Shown here: in pieces, positions 25,265 through 33,343 of the stretch | Numbering within the stretch: position 1 is the first letter of the stretch | Layout of the letters: each line of letters starts with the position of its first letter | Origin: Paracoccaceae bacterium | GTDB lineage: Bacteria; Pseudomonadota; Alphaproteobacteria; Rhodobacterales; Rhodobacteraceae | Length of the DNA stretch: 42,266 bases | Assembly: GCA_018647275.1 (NCBI GenBank) | Contig: JABGTH010000169.1 | Span: 1-42,266, forward strand | Reading direction: 5' to 3' | Notes under the pieces: model-generated | What the model saw: the letters and a program-made list of their open reading frames with translations, nothing else | The model's database searches: none | What the model was told of the DNA's origin: nothing | Program-made: the position numbers and the translations under genes

Positions 25265-25847
25265 TGGTCATCCTTTGGCGAATTTCGGTCAGTACATTTT
25301 GCACCTGTACCCGTGCATGTTCAATCGTATCTGTAATGATAACAAAATCAGACCTGTCGCGTTTTTCATGTGTGGGCAGTTGTTTGGCACGGATCACTTC
25401 GAGTTGTTCCATGCTCATTGTTCCACGCTGCATAACGCGTTCTTGCTGAACCTCGGCCGTTGTCCAAACGCAGGCAACACCGTCCATGTTCGCATCACCC
25501 CCTGTTTCAAATAGCAGCGGAATATCAAACACCAAGATATCACTTTGAGAGCCTGCAACAAAATCTGCACGGTCTTGAACCAACAGCGGGTGCACAATTT
25601 TTTCTATGGATTTGAGTGCCAACGGATCAGCAGATATAAGTGAGCGAAGCTGTGCGCGTGAAACGGCGCCTTCCTCTATCACCTGTGAGAAGGCACCTGA
25701 CATTGGTGCAACAGCCGCGCCACCCTTGGCGTAGAGGCGATGCACCGCCGCATCTGCATCCCAAACATCACAACCAAGCGCGCTGAAAATAGATGCAGTT
25801 GTGGTTTTGCCCATACCGATAGAACCTGTAAGGCCCAATTTAAACAT
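25257..25847 (-). CDS. coaE: Dephospho-CoA kinase
   Basis: CoaE phosphorylates the 3'-hydroxyl of dephospho-CoA, the final step of coenzyme A synthesis. The 196-residue protein has the P-loop LTGSIGMGKTTTASIF (residues 5-20), the substrate-binding DVWDADAAVHRLY, the HPLLVQDR region, VFDIPLLFETGG and the lid residues ERVMQRG. It overlaps dnaQ at its 3' end, and its start codon abuts the aroE stop (shared base at 25847), so translation of the operon is tightly coupled. Confidence 0.97.
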   Translation of the reverse strand: MFKLGLTGSIGMGKTTTASIFSALGCDVWDADAAVHRLYAKGGAAVAPMSGAFSQVIEEGAVSRAQLRSLISADPLALKSIEKIVHPLLVQDRADFVAGSQSDILVFDIPLLFETGGDANMDGVACVWTTAEVQQERVMQRGTMSMEQLEVIRAKQLPTHEKRDRSDFVIITDTIEHARVQVQNVLTEIRQRMTNA

Positions 25848-26680
25848 TAGCGAAGCGCCGCAGCGCGTGTTGCACTATTTACTTCGGGGCGTTGACCAAA
25901 CCAGCGCTCAAACCCAGGTGCAGCCTGATGCAGTAACATTCCCAAACCATCGACTGTTATACAGCCTTGTGCTTCTGCCTCACGTAACAAATTAGTTTGT
26001 AATGGTGTATAAACCAAATCGGTGACAACTGATCCTTTGCGCAAACCATCAAGCGGAACGCGCAATTCAGGGTGACCAACCATACCCAAAGATGTGGTGT
26101 TTACAGTAAGTTCTGCTTCTTCCAAAACATTCCCTGCTTGAATCCAATCAATAACCTGCAACCTTTTGCCAAAATCTTCGGCCAATCTTTCTGCGCGAAT
26201 ACGCGTACGGTTTGAAATTAGAATTTCGGGGACGCCAGCATCGAGTAACGAGGCGACTACAGCACGTGATGCTCCGCCTGCGCCTAGTACGACAGCTGGA
26301 CCTGATTTCGGATTCCAAGTTGGAGCACCTACTTTGAGGTTTTCGATAAACCCATAACCGTCCGTATTGTCCGCGTGGATCTTGCCATCTTTGCGAAAAA
26401 TAAGAGTGTTCGCCGCTCCGATAAGTGTTGCACGATCAGTCACAAGATCAGCAATCTGCAAAACAGCTTCTTTGTGAGGGAGTGTTAGATTGACGCCAAC
26501 AAATCCCATTTTGGGCAGGTTCGCCAAAACCTCTCGCAGGTATGCAGGGGATACATCCATAGGAATATAGAACCCTTGCAGACCATAGGTCTTTAGCCAA
26601 TGTTGATGCAGCTGTGGTGATTTTGAATGCGCAATAGGTGAACCGATAACACCAGCCAATGGGATTTTAGATAGGCTCAT
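25847..26680 (-). CDS. aroE: Shikimate dehydrogenase (NADP+)
   Basis: AroE reduces 3-dehydroshikimate to shikimate in aromatic amino acid synthesis. The 277-residue product has the substrate site GSPIAHSKSPQLHQHWL (residues 12-28), the catalytic lysine in VNLTLPHKEAV, NTDGYGF, the NADP-binding loop VVLGAGGASRAVVASLL, and the basic NRTRIRAERLAEDFG that selects NADPH. A C-terminal DGLGMLLHQAAPGFERW is typical. It overlaps maf by four bases (ATGA) and is contiguous with coaE. Confidence 0.97.
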   Translation of the reverse strand: MSLSKIPLAGVIGSPIAHSKSPQLHQHWLKTYGLQGFYIPMDVSPAYLREVLANLPKMGFVGVNLTLPHKEAVLQIADLVTDRATLIGAANTLIFRKDGKIHADNTDGYGFIENLKVGAPTWNPKSGPAVVLGAGGASRAVVASLLDAGVPEILISNRTRIRAERLAEDFGKRLQVIDWIQAGNVLEEAELTVNTTSLGMVGHPELRVPLDGLRKGSVVTDLVYTPLQTNLLREAEAQGCITVDGLGMLLHQAAPGFERWFGQRPEVNSATRAAALR

Positions 26681-27276
26681 TGTTCGATTACTCCACGTAG
26701 TGTTAGAAATGCTAGAAGTTGTAAAAGTGGCATACCAAGCACGTTAAAGTAATCCCCTTCAACACTATGAAATAGTCGTACACCTTCTTCTTCCAGTTTA
26801 TATCCCCCAACACTGTGTTGGATGCTATTCCAATTTCGCTCAACATAGCCGGATATATAGGCATCCGTTGCATCGCGCATTCGAAGACGAACTTGGCCAA
26901 CATGGCGCCAGATGGGTTTACCCTCGTTATAAATGACTGCAGCTGAAAGCAATGTATGGCGCTCTGCGCGCATTGCGGTGATCTGATTAATCGCTTCTTC
27001 AGGAGTTTTGGGTTTAGACAATAGATTTCCGTTGAATTCGAGAACCTGATCGCAACCGATAACAAACGCATCATAGTGCTTTTGGGCGACCTTGCGCGCC
27101 TTGGATTCTGCCAAAGCGTCGGCAATATCACGGGGTAGGGCACCATCAGCAACAAGAGCTTCTTTTATCATCTGTTCATCCACACGAGCGATTTGAACAT
27201 CAAAATCCACACCCGCCTGACGCAACATTTGGGCACGAATTTTGGAACCAGAAGCAAGGATAACGGGCATAACCAT
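26677..27276 (-). CDS. maf: Maf-family nucleotide pyrophosphatase
   Basis: Maf-like proteins hydrolyse non-canonical or pyrimidine nucleoside triphosphates and influence septum formation. The 199-residue product has LASGSKIRAQMLRQAGVDF near the start, the ALAESKARKVA helix, VIGCDQVLEFNG and the YNEG and QHSVGGYKLEEEG regions. The first ATG (27276) is preceded by AGG at a workable distance; ATG 27270 is an alternative. The first ATG lies inside a perfect DnaA box (27276-27284). It is the first gene of the leftward maf-aroE-coaE-dnaQ operon. Confidence 0.93.
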   Translation of the reverse strand: MVMPVILASGSKIRAQMLRQAGVDFDVQIARVDEQMIKEALVADGALPRDIADALAESKARKVAQKHYDAFVIGCDQVLEFNGNLLSKPKTPEEAINQITAMRAERHTLLSAAVIYNEGKPIWRHVGQVRLRMRDATDAYISGYVERNWNSIQHSVGGYKLEEEGVRLFHSVEGDYFNVLGMPLLQLLAFLTLRGVIEQ

Positions 27277-27600
27277 GTGGATAACCTATGTCTTAAGTTA
27301 AGGGTTTATTCATGAAGACTTCTGAATAATGGGAAGTAAGTGCGCAAGAGGGGATAATACAACTTTTTCACTTCGTTTTCACTCCATTCATCCCCTTGGG
27401 GTATGAATAACATTTGCTGTGTTGATAAAAAGGTTATCCATAAAATATCCACAGGGTCTGATGATAATTTTGTATGAAATTGAACACAAAAACTTCATTT
27501 ATAAAGGCTTATTTTCTACAACTCTAAACAATCCACAAATTCTAATTGGTGACTTCCCGTTCTGTATAACAACTAGGATAACTGATTAATCCACAGAAAT
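27276..27600. other. oriC: Probable chromosomal replication origin (oriC) with DnaA boxes
   Basis: This gene-free, AT-rich stretch has one perfect DnaA box (TGTGGATAA, 27276-27284, reverse) and near-matches TGTTGATAA (27420-27428), TTATCCATA (27434-27442), ATATCCACA (27445-27453), CAATCCACA (27529-27537, two mismatches) and TAATCCACA (27587-27595). A very AT-rich segment, about 27455-27530, could be the unwinding element. Genes diverge on both sides (maf leftward, hemJ rightward), and rho-mnmE-mnmG-rsmG-parA-parB with two parS sites follow, the neighbourhood of alphaproteobacterial origins such as that of Caulobacter. No clear CtrA full site is seen here. Confidence 0.7.
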
Positions 27601-27674
27601 TGGTGTCTCTACTTAATCATCTTCTTTCTCTTTATATATATATTATATTAAGTAAGACTAAGATGGAGGATGAT

Positions 27675-28124
27675 ATGACGGACGTACTTGCCCAAGCCTA
27701 TCCTTGGATTTTGTCGATCCATATTATATCCGTCATTTCATGGATGGCTGGTATTTTCTATTTGCCGCGATTGTTCGTTCATCATTCTGAGAAAGTAAAA
27801 TTTTTCGGTGAAACCCACGACCTGTTTTGCATGATGGAAAGCAAACTGTTTAAAGTGATCATGACGCCTGCGATGACAAGCACATGGATTTTTGGATTTT
27901 TGCTTGTAGCCACACCTGGGATTGTTGATTGGTCTGAATACTGGCCTTGGGTCAAAGCGGCCTGCGTTATTTCAATGACTGCATTTCACTCATGGTTAGG
28001 ACAACAACAAAAGAACTTTATTGCAGGCGATGGTGTACTAAGTGGGCGGCACTACCGGATCATGAACGAGGTGCCAACGGTTTTGTTGATTGCGATTGTC
28101 ATATCAGTGGTTGTTAAATTCTGA
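27675..28124 (+). CDS. hemJ: Protoporphyrinogen IX oxidase HemJ
   Basis: HemJ is the membrane-bound enzyme that oxidises protoporphyrinogen IX to protoporphyrin IX in haem (and bacteriochlorophyll) synthesis in many bacteria. The 149-residue product has four helices: AYPWILSIHIISVISWMAG with the conserved histidine, the YLPRLFVHH motif, FKVIMTPAMTSTWIFGFLL, and the C-terminal PTVLLIAIVISVVV. AFHSWLGQQQKNF is also typical. The frame opens further upstream, but ATG 27675 with GGAGG five bases before it gives the family start MTDVLAQAYPW. Located between oriC and rho. Confidence 0.92.
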   Translation: MTDVLAQAYPWILSIHIISVISWMAGIFYLPRLFVHHSEKVKFFGETHDLFCMMESKLFKVIMTPAMTSTWIFGFLLVATPGIVDWSEYWPWVKAACVISMTAFHSWLGQQQKNFIAGDGVLSGRHYRIMNEVPTVLLIAIVISVVVKF

Positions 28125-28258
28125 GAACTCGGTGCCTGATTGACTTGAAACCTTAAAAATCTTATCAGAATTATAACGCCCCATTCGGGGATCGTATAAA
28201 ACCAAAATTTTTACTCAAAGCCAACGCATGATTTTATGCGGTTTGGTTGGATATACCC

Positions 28259-29551
28259 ATGACTAATGAAACCATCGAATCCACAAATGAAACGCTTGAC
28301 CTTGCAGATCTAAAACGCAAAACGCCCAAAGACTTGTTGTCTATGGCGGAAGAGTTAGAGATCGAAAACGCATCTACGATGCGCAAAGGTGAGATGATGT
28401 TCCAAATTCTGCGCGAACGTGCAGATGAAGGTTGGGAAATCTCAGGTGATGGTGTGTTAGAAGTCTTGCAAGACGGTTTTGGTTTCTTACGTTCACCAGA
28501 GGCAAACTATCTCGCCGGTCCGGATGACATCTACGTTTCACCTGAAATGATCCGTAAGCATTCATTACGCACAGGAGATACGATCCACGGTTTAATCAAA
28601 GCTCCGGAAGAAATAGAGCGTTATTTTGCCCTGACTGAAACGCGCAAGATTAATTTTGAAGCACCAGAGAAGGCCAAGCATAAGATTGCATTCGATAATT
28701 TGACGCCACTGTACCCTGATGAGCGTCTGAAGATGGAAGTCGAAGACCCAACAGTCAAAGATCGTTCTGCTCGTATCATCGATTTGGTTGCCCCAATCGG
28801 TAAAGGCCAGCGTTCCTTGATCGTGGCACCGCCGCGCACTGGTAAAACTGTTTTATTACAGAATATCGCCAACAGCATCGAAAAGAACCACCCTGAGTGC
28901 TATCTGATCGTCTTGCTGATAGATGAGCGCCCAGAAGAAGTTACAGACATGCAGCGTTCTGTAAAAGGCGAGGTTGTGTCGTCGACCTTTGATGAGCCAG
29001 CAACACGCCACGTGGCCGTATCCGAAATGGTTATCGAAAAAGCCAAACGTTTGGTTGAACACAAGCGTGACGTTGTTATTTTACTTGATTCAATCACGCG
29101 TTTGGGCCGTGCGTTTAACACGGTTGTTCCATCATCTGGTAAGGTATTGACTGGTGGTGTGGATGCGAATGCGCTTCAGCGTCCTAAACGCTTTTTTGGT
29201 GCAGCACGTAACATCGAAGAGGGCGGGTCACTTACCATCATCGCGACAGCCCTGATCGACACCGGTAGCCGTATGGATGAAGTGATCTTTGAAGAATTCA
29301 AAGGGACTGGTAACTCCGAGATTGTTCTGGATCGTAAGATTTCAGACAAACGTGTCTTCCCAGCGATCGACATCCAGAAATCTGGTACACGTAAAGAAGA
29401 CCTGCTGATCGACAAAGTTGATTTGCAGAAAACCTTTGTGTTGCGTCGTATTCTGAACCCGATGGGTACCACAGATGCTGTTGAGTTCCTGATTTCTAAG
29501 CTGAAACAGACCAAATCCAATGCGGACTTCTTTGATTCAATGAACACGTAA
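28259..29551 (+). CDS. rho: Transcription termination factor Rho
   Basis: Rho is the hexameric RNA helicase that ends transcription of untranslated RNA. The 430-residue product has the N-terminal LADLKRKTPKDLLSMAEELE, the OB-fold RNA-binding site DGFGFLRSPEANYLAGPDD, Walker A VAPPRTGKTVLLQ (about residues 190-202), the Q-loop region and Walker B DVVILLDSITRLGRAFN, and the arginine-finger segment ALIDTGSRMDEVIFEEFKGT. ATG 28259 gives the family start; the frame also opens at TTG 28247. The 134-base leader after hemJ has a short CCCC-ATTC-GGGG hairpin but no T-tract. Confidence 0.97.
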   Translation: MTNETIESTNETLDLADLKRKTPKDLLSMAEELEIENASTMRKGEMMFQILRERADEGWEISGDGVLEVLQDGFGFLRSPEANYLAGPDDIYVSPEMIRKHSLRTGDTIHGLIKAPEEIERYFALTETRKINFEAPEKAKHKIAFDNLTPLYPDERLKMEVEDPTVKDRSARIIDLVAPIGKGQRSLIVAPPRTGKTVLLQNIANSIEKNHPECYLIVLLIDERPEEVTDMQRSVKGEVVSSTFDEPATRHVAVSEMVIEKAKRLVEHKRDVVILLDSITRLGRAFNTVVPSSGKVLTGGVDANALQRPKRFFGAARNIEEGGSLTIIATALIDTGSRMDEVIFEEFKGTGNSEIVLDRKISDKRVFPAIDIQKSGTRKEDLLIDKVDLQKTFVLRRILNPMGTTDAVEFLISKLKQTKSNADFFDSMNT

Positions 29552-29581
29552 CTTATTGTTCATTAACAATGGGTTAGATAG

Positions 29582-30859
29582 ATGAATACAATTTTTGCCC
29601 TTGCCAGCGCTCAAGGTCGCGCTGGAGTTTCCGTTATCCGGCTTTCTGGGCCGGATGCTAAGAAAGTTGTGGCGAAATTCGTCTCTAACCTGCCTAAAGA
29701 CCGCGTTGCTGGATTGCGTATTCTCACCGACGGAACTGGTGAACCGCTCGATCATGCGCTTGTACTATGTTTTGACGGTCCACGTAGTTTTACAGGCGAA
29801 GACGTTGTTGAGTTGCACCTGCACGGCAGTATTGCTGTTGTTCAATCTGTGTTACGGGTCTTGGGTGACAGTGGTCTGGCGCGTTTAGCCGAGCCAGGTG
29901 AATTTACTAGGCGGGCATTGGAAAACGGTCGGATGGATCTGGCTCAAGTTGAAGGCCTCGCAGACTTAATTGAGTCCGAAACTGAGACGCAACGCAAACA
30001 AGCTTTACGTGTGGTGACAGGTCACTTAGGCGCTTTGGTAGAGCAATGGCGCTCATCTTTGATCCGCGCGGCCGCGTTAATTGAAGCGACGATTGATTTC
30101 GTGGATGAGGATGTGCCCGTCGATGTGACGCCTGAAGTTCGTGAATTGTTAATAGGTGTAAAATCGGACCTGATTAGTGAAATCGCAGGCAGTAAAGTTG
30201 CTGAACGTATTCGAGTTGGTTTCGAAGTTGCAATTGTCGGTGCCCCTAATGCAGGTAAATCAACGCTTCTTAATGCAATGGCCGGTCGTGATGCTGCGAT
30301 TACCTCTGATATCGCCGGTACAACGCGTGATGTGATCGAGGTGCGCATGGATCTGATGGGTCTGCCAGTCACGATTCTAGACACTGCAGGATTACGCGAT
30401 GGTCAAGACGAAATCGAAGTAATTGGTATTAACCGAGCATTGGAACGAGCACGGAATGCGGATCTTCGGGTGTTTTTGGCTGGGGATAACGAAGTGTTAC
30501 CACTCGCCCAGCAACCCGATGATATTCGTGTAACCCCAAAGGCCGACATTACCGGATCAGGTGTTTCAGGTATTACGGGGCAGGGTGTGTCTGAACTTTT
30601 GAATAATATCCAAAGAGTATTGGAACAACGGTCATCTCAAGCCGGTCTTGCAACACATGAACGTCACCGAATTGCGATGCAATCTACGTTGACCGTTCTT
30701 GATGTGGTGTTACCACTCGTTGACTTGGGTCCTGAACATTATGATATTGCAGCGGAAGAACTGCGTTCTGCAATCCGCTCGCTCGAAGCGCTGGTAGGTC
30801 GAATTGACGTTGAAAACCTACTAGATGAAATTTTTTCCAGCTTTTGTCTGGGCAAGTGA
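29582..30859 (+). CDS. mnmE: tRNA modification GTPase MnmE
   Basis: MnmE and MnmG together build the 5-carboxymethylaminomethyl group on U34 of certain tRNAs. The 425-residue MnmE has the N-terminal folate-binding domain (TIFALAS-type start, SGPDA, FTGEDVVELHLHGS, EPGEFTRRALENGRMDLAQVEGL), a G domain inserted in helices: G1 GAPNAGKSTLLNA (about residues 219-231), the potassium-sensing loop, G2 AGTTRDVIEV, G3 DTAGLRDG, and the C-terminal FCLGK with the essential cysteine. ATG 29582 follows rho by 30 bases. It ends four bases before the mnmG start. Confidence 0.97.
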   Translation: MNTIFALASAQGRAGVSVIRLSGPDAKKVVAKFVSNLPKDRVAGLRILTDGTGEPLDHALVLCFDGPRSFTGEDVVELHLHGSIAVVQSVLRVLGDSGLARLAEPGEFTRRALENGRMDLAQVEGLADLIESETETQRKQALRVVTGHLGALVEQWRSSLIRAAALIEATIDFVDEDVPVDVTPEVRELLIGVKSDLISEIAGSKVAERIRVGFEVAIVGAPNAGKSTLLNAMAGRDAAITSDIAGTTRDVIEVRMDLMGLPVTILDTAGLRDGQDEIEVIGINRALERARNADLRVFLAGDNEVLPLAQQPDDIRVTPKADITGSGVSGITGQGVSELLNNIQRVLEQRSSQAGLATHERHRIAMQSTLTVLDVVLPLVDLGPEHYDIAAEELRSAIRSLEALVGRIDVENLLDEIFSSFCLGK

Positions 30860-30863
30860 TGGA

Positions 30864-32732
30864 GTGTTTCACGTGAAACATTTTGATGTACTCGTAATTG
30901 GTGGCGGTCATGCTGGATCGGAAGCTGCACATGCTGCTGCACGTCTTGGCGCGCAAACAGCTTTGGTAACGATGACGCGTGACGGTATTGGTGTGATGTC
31001 CTGTAACCCCGCTATTGGTGGTTTGGGAAAAGGGCACTTGGTACGCGAAATTGATGCACTTGATGGTGTTATGGGCCGTGTTTCTGACTTAGCAGGGATT
31101 CAGTTCCGTTTACTAAATCGGAAAAAAGGACCGGCAGTTCAGGGGCCACGAACCCAAGCAGATCGTAAAATATATCAACAATCGATGCTTACTGAGACTG
31201 AAAACCGCGAAAACTTATCCATCGTTATTGGCGAGGTTACCGACTTCTTAATGTCTGGCGATACCGTCATTGGTGTACAACTAGCTGACGGCGCCGAGAT
31301 CAAAGCCAAGCGGGTTATCCTAACGACGGGTACCTTTCTTCGCGGTGTCATTCACATCGGTGATGTTTCGTATTCTGGTGGACGGATGGGAGATAAGGCG
31401 TCGGTCAAGTTGGCTAAACGCATCGATTCATTTGAATTACCACTGGGCCGATTGAAAACCGGTACGCCACCGCGGTTAGATGGGCGTACAATCAAATGGG
31501 ATTTACTTGAATCGCAAGCAGGGGACGACGATCCTGCACTGTTTTCCTTTATGTCGAGTAAGGTGTCTGCACGTCAAATTTCGTGTGGCATGACTTATAC
31601 GAATGAAAAAACGCACGATATAATTCGCGAAAACCTTGAAAAGTCTGCCATGTATGGCGGTCATATTGATGGTGTTGGTCCGCGCTATTGTCCTTCTATC
31701 GAAGATAAGATCGTAAGATTTGGCGAAAAGGACAGCCATTTGGTGTTCTTGGAACCAGAAGGTTTAGATGACTACACGGTGTATCCAAATGGAATTTCAA
31801 CATCGTTGCCTGAATCTGTTCAGGAAGATTATGTAAAATCGATTTATGGATTGGATGATGTTAAAATTCTGCAACCGGGTTATGCGATTGAATATGACTA
31901 TATCGACCCGCGGGTTCTTGACGATACTCTCGCGTTACCAACGGTAAACGGACTTTATCTTGCGGGTCAGATCAACGGAACCACAGGATATGAGGAAGCA
32001 GCGGCCCAAGGTATTGTAGCAGGCTTCAACGCAGCCCTCTCAGCGCTCGGTCGCGATGCGGTCCACTTTAGCCGCAGTGAGAGCTATATTGGCGTGATGA
32101 TTGACGATTTGACGACCCGTGGCGTTACAGAGCCATACCGGATGTTTACATCTCGTGCTGAGTTCCGCCTGTCGCTTCGTGCAGACAATGCCGATCAACG
32201 TTTGACACCGCTGGCTAAGGAGTTAGGCGCGGCTTCTGATGAACGTATCAAGTCCTTTGATTTAAAGATGGAGCGTTTGGCTAAAGGATATGAGGTTATT
32301 CGAAGTGAGACCTTTACGCCGAAGGAGGCGCAATCAGCAGGAATTGAAGTTAGCCAGGATGGTTCGCGTCGCACAGCCTACCAAATATTAGCTTTTCCAA
32401 ACGTCAAGTTTAAGAACCTACTGCCATTGATGCCTAAACTCGCTGAACTGGACGTCGAAACGCAATTGCAGTTGGAGCGTGAGGCGACATATGCAAGCTT
32501 CTTGTCACGTCAGCAGCGCGACATTGATCGTATTACGAAGGATGAAGCTCACAAAATTCCGGCAGCGTTTGATTATACACCTATCGATGGGCTCTCTAAC
32601 GAATTAAAAGCAAAGTTGTTGATGGTTCGTCCATCTACCTTGGCTCAAGCAGGGCGAATTGATGGGATGACACCTGCAGCGCTCGCATTATTGTTGGCGA
32701 AAATTAAGCAATTTGAAAAGAAGTCAGCATGA
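30864..32732 (+). CDS. mnmG: tRNA uridine-5-carboxymethylaminomethyl(34) synthase MnmG (GidA)
   Basis: MnmG is the FAD- and NADH-dependent partner of MnmE. The 622-residue product starts with the FAD-binding motif DVLVIGGGHAGSEAAHAAAR, followed by SCNPAIGGLGKGHLVREIDA, GPAVQGPRTQADRKIY, the catalytic cysteine-containing regions and the GLYLAGQINGTTGYEEAAAQG signature; the C-terminal helical domain binds MnmE. I take GTG 30864 as start, giving the roseobacter-type N-terminus (M/V)FHVKH, in which a parS site is embedded. The frame is open further upstream inside mnmE, but that is not family-like. Its stop overlaps the rsmG start (ATGA). Confidence 0.96.
   Translation: MFHVKHFDVLVIGGGHAGSEAAHAAARLGAQTALVTMTRDGIGVMSCNPAIGGLGKGHLVREIDALDGVMGRVSDLAGIQFRLLNRKKGPAVQGPRTQADRKIYQQSMLTETENRENLSIVIGEVTDFLMSGDTVIGVQLADGAEIKAKRVILTTGTFLRGVIHIGDVSYSGGRMGDKASVKLAKRIDSFELPLGRLKTGTPPRLDGRTIKWDLLESQAGDDDPALFSFMSSKVSARQISCGMTYTNEKTHDIIRENLEKSAMYGGHIDGVGPRYCPSIEDKIVRFGEKDSHLVFLEPEGLDDYTVYPNGISTSLPESVQEDYVKSIYGLDDVKILQPGYAIEYDYIDPRVLDDTLALPTVNGLYLAGQINGTTGYEEAAAQGIVAGFNAALSALGRDAVHFSRSESYIGVMIDDLTTRGVTEPYRMFTSRAEFRLSLRADNADQRLTPLAKELGAASDERIKSFDLKMERLAKGYEVIRSETFTPKEAQSAGIEVSQDGSRRTAYQILAFPNVKFKNLLPLMPKLAELDVETQLQLEREATYASFLSRQQRDIDRITKDEAHKIPAAFDYTPIDGLSNELKAKLLMVRPSTLAQAGRIDGMTPAALALLLAKIKQFEKKSA
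30865..30880. other. parS: parS centromere site 1
   Basis: TGTTTCACGTGAAACA is a perfect 16-base match to the consensus parS palindrome bound by chromosomal ParB. It overlaps the GTG start codon and codons 2-6 of mnmG, so the coding sequence reads VFHVKH. It lies 3.3 kb from the right end of the putative origin. Confidence 0.97.
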
Positions 32733-33343
32733 ACACTCCAATCTGGCTAAAGACGGATGTTTCACGTGAAACATTTGAACAGTTGGAAGCCTATGTGGCT
32801 TTGATTGAGAAATGGAACCCAAAGATCAATTTGGTTTCAAAACCCAGCTTACCTGAAGTTTGGGATCGTCATATTTGGGATTCGGCCCAGCTTTTTGATA
32901 TTGATGTTGAAGGTTTAACTTGGGCCGACTTTGGTAGCGGTGGTGGTTTACCAGGCATTGTTTTGGCTATTTTCGCAAAAGAACACCGACCGGACATGCA
33001 ATTTCATCTTGTTGAAAGCGACCAACGCAAGTGTGCGTTCCTTCGTAATGCCACACGTGAGATTGGTTTGAATGTTAAGGTTCACGCTGAACGTATCGAA
33101 TTACTTGATCCCATCGGGGCAAATGTCATTTCAGCACGGGCGCTAACCGATTTGAATGGTCTGCTTGAGTTTGTGGAGCGACACTCCGCTGAAAATGGCA
33201 TAGCGATCCTGCCAAAGGGGGAGACCTGGGAAAAAGAAATTTTACAGGCTCAAGAAAACTGGTCGTTTGAGTACGAAGAAATTACAAGTAAGACAAATAA
33301 TAACGCTGCTATCCTAAAGATTAAGGAATTTGCTCGTGTCTGA
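32729..33343 (+). CDS. rsmG: 16S rRNA (guanine527-N7)-methyltransferase RsmG (GidB)
   Basis: RsmG methylates G527 of 16S rRNA; its loss gives low-level streptomycin resistance. The 204-residue protein has the SAM-binding motif DFGSGGGLPGIVLAIF (about residues 70-85), WNPKINLVSKPSLPEVWDRH in the N-terminal part, HLVESDQRKCAFLRN and ISARALTDLNGLLEF. The N-terminal DVSRETFEQL is encoded by the second parS site, a feature shared by many alphaproteobacterial RsmG proteins. It overlaps mnmG (ATGA) and the GTG start of parA (8 bases), so mnmG-rsmG-parA is a coupled unit. Confidence 0.97.
   Translation: MNTPIWLKTDVSRETFEQLEAYVALIEKWNPKINLVSKPSLPEVWDRHIWDSAQLFDIDVEGLTWADFGSGGGLPGIVLAIFAKEHRPDMQFHLVESDQRKCAFLRNATREIGLNVKVHAERIELLDPIGANVISARALTDLNGLLEFVERHSAENGIAILPKGETWEKEILQAQENWSFEYEEITSKTNNNAAILKIKEFARV
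32758..32773. other. parS: parS centromere site 2
   Basis: TGTTTCACGTGAAACA, a perfect parS match, falls in rsmG codons that read V-S-R-E-T. It is 1893 bases from site 1 and 563 bases before the parA start. Confidence 0.97.

Noticed and set aside
28170..28190. Terminator between hemJ and rho (CCCC-ATTC-GGGG)
   Set aside because: The stem has only four pairs and no T-tract follows.
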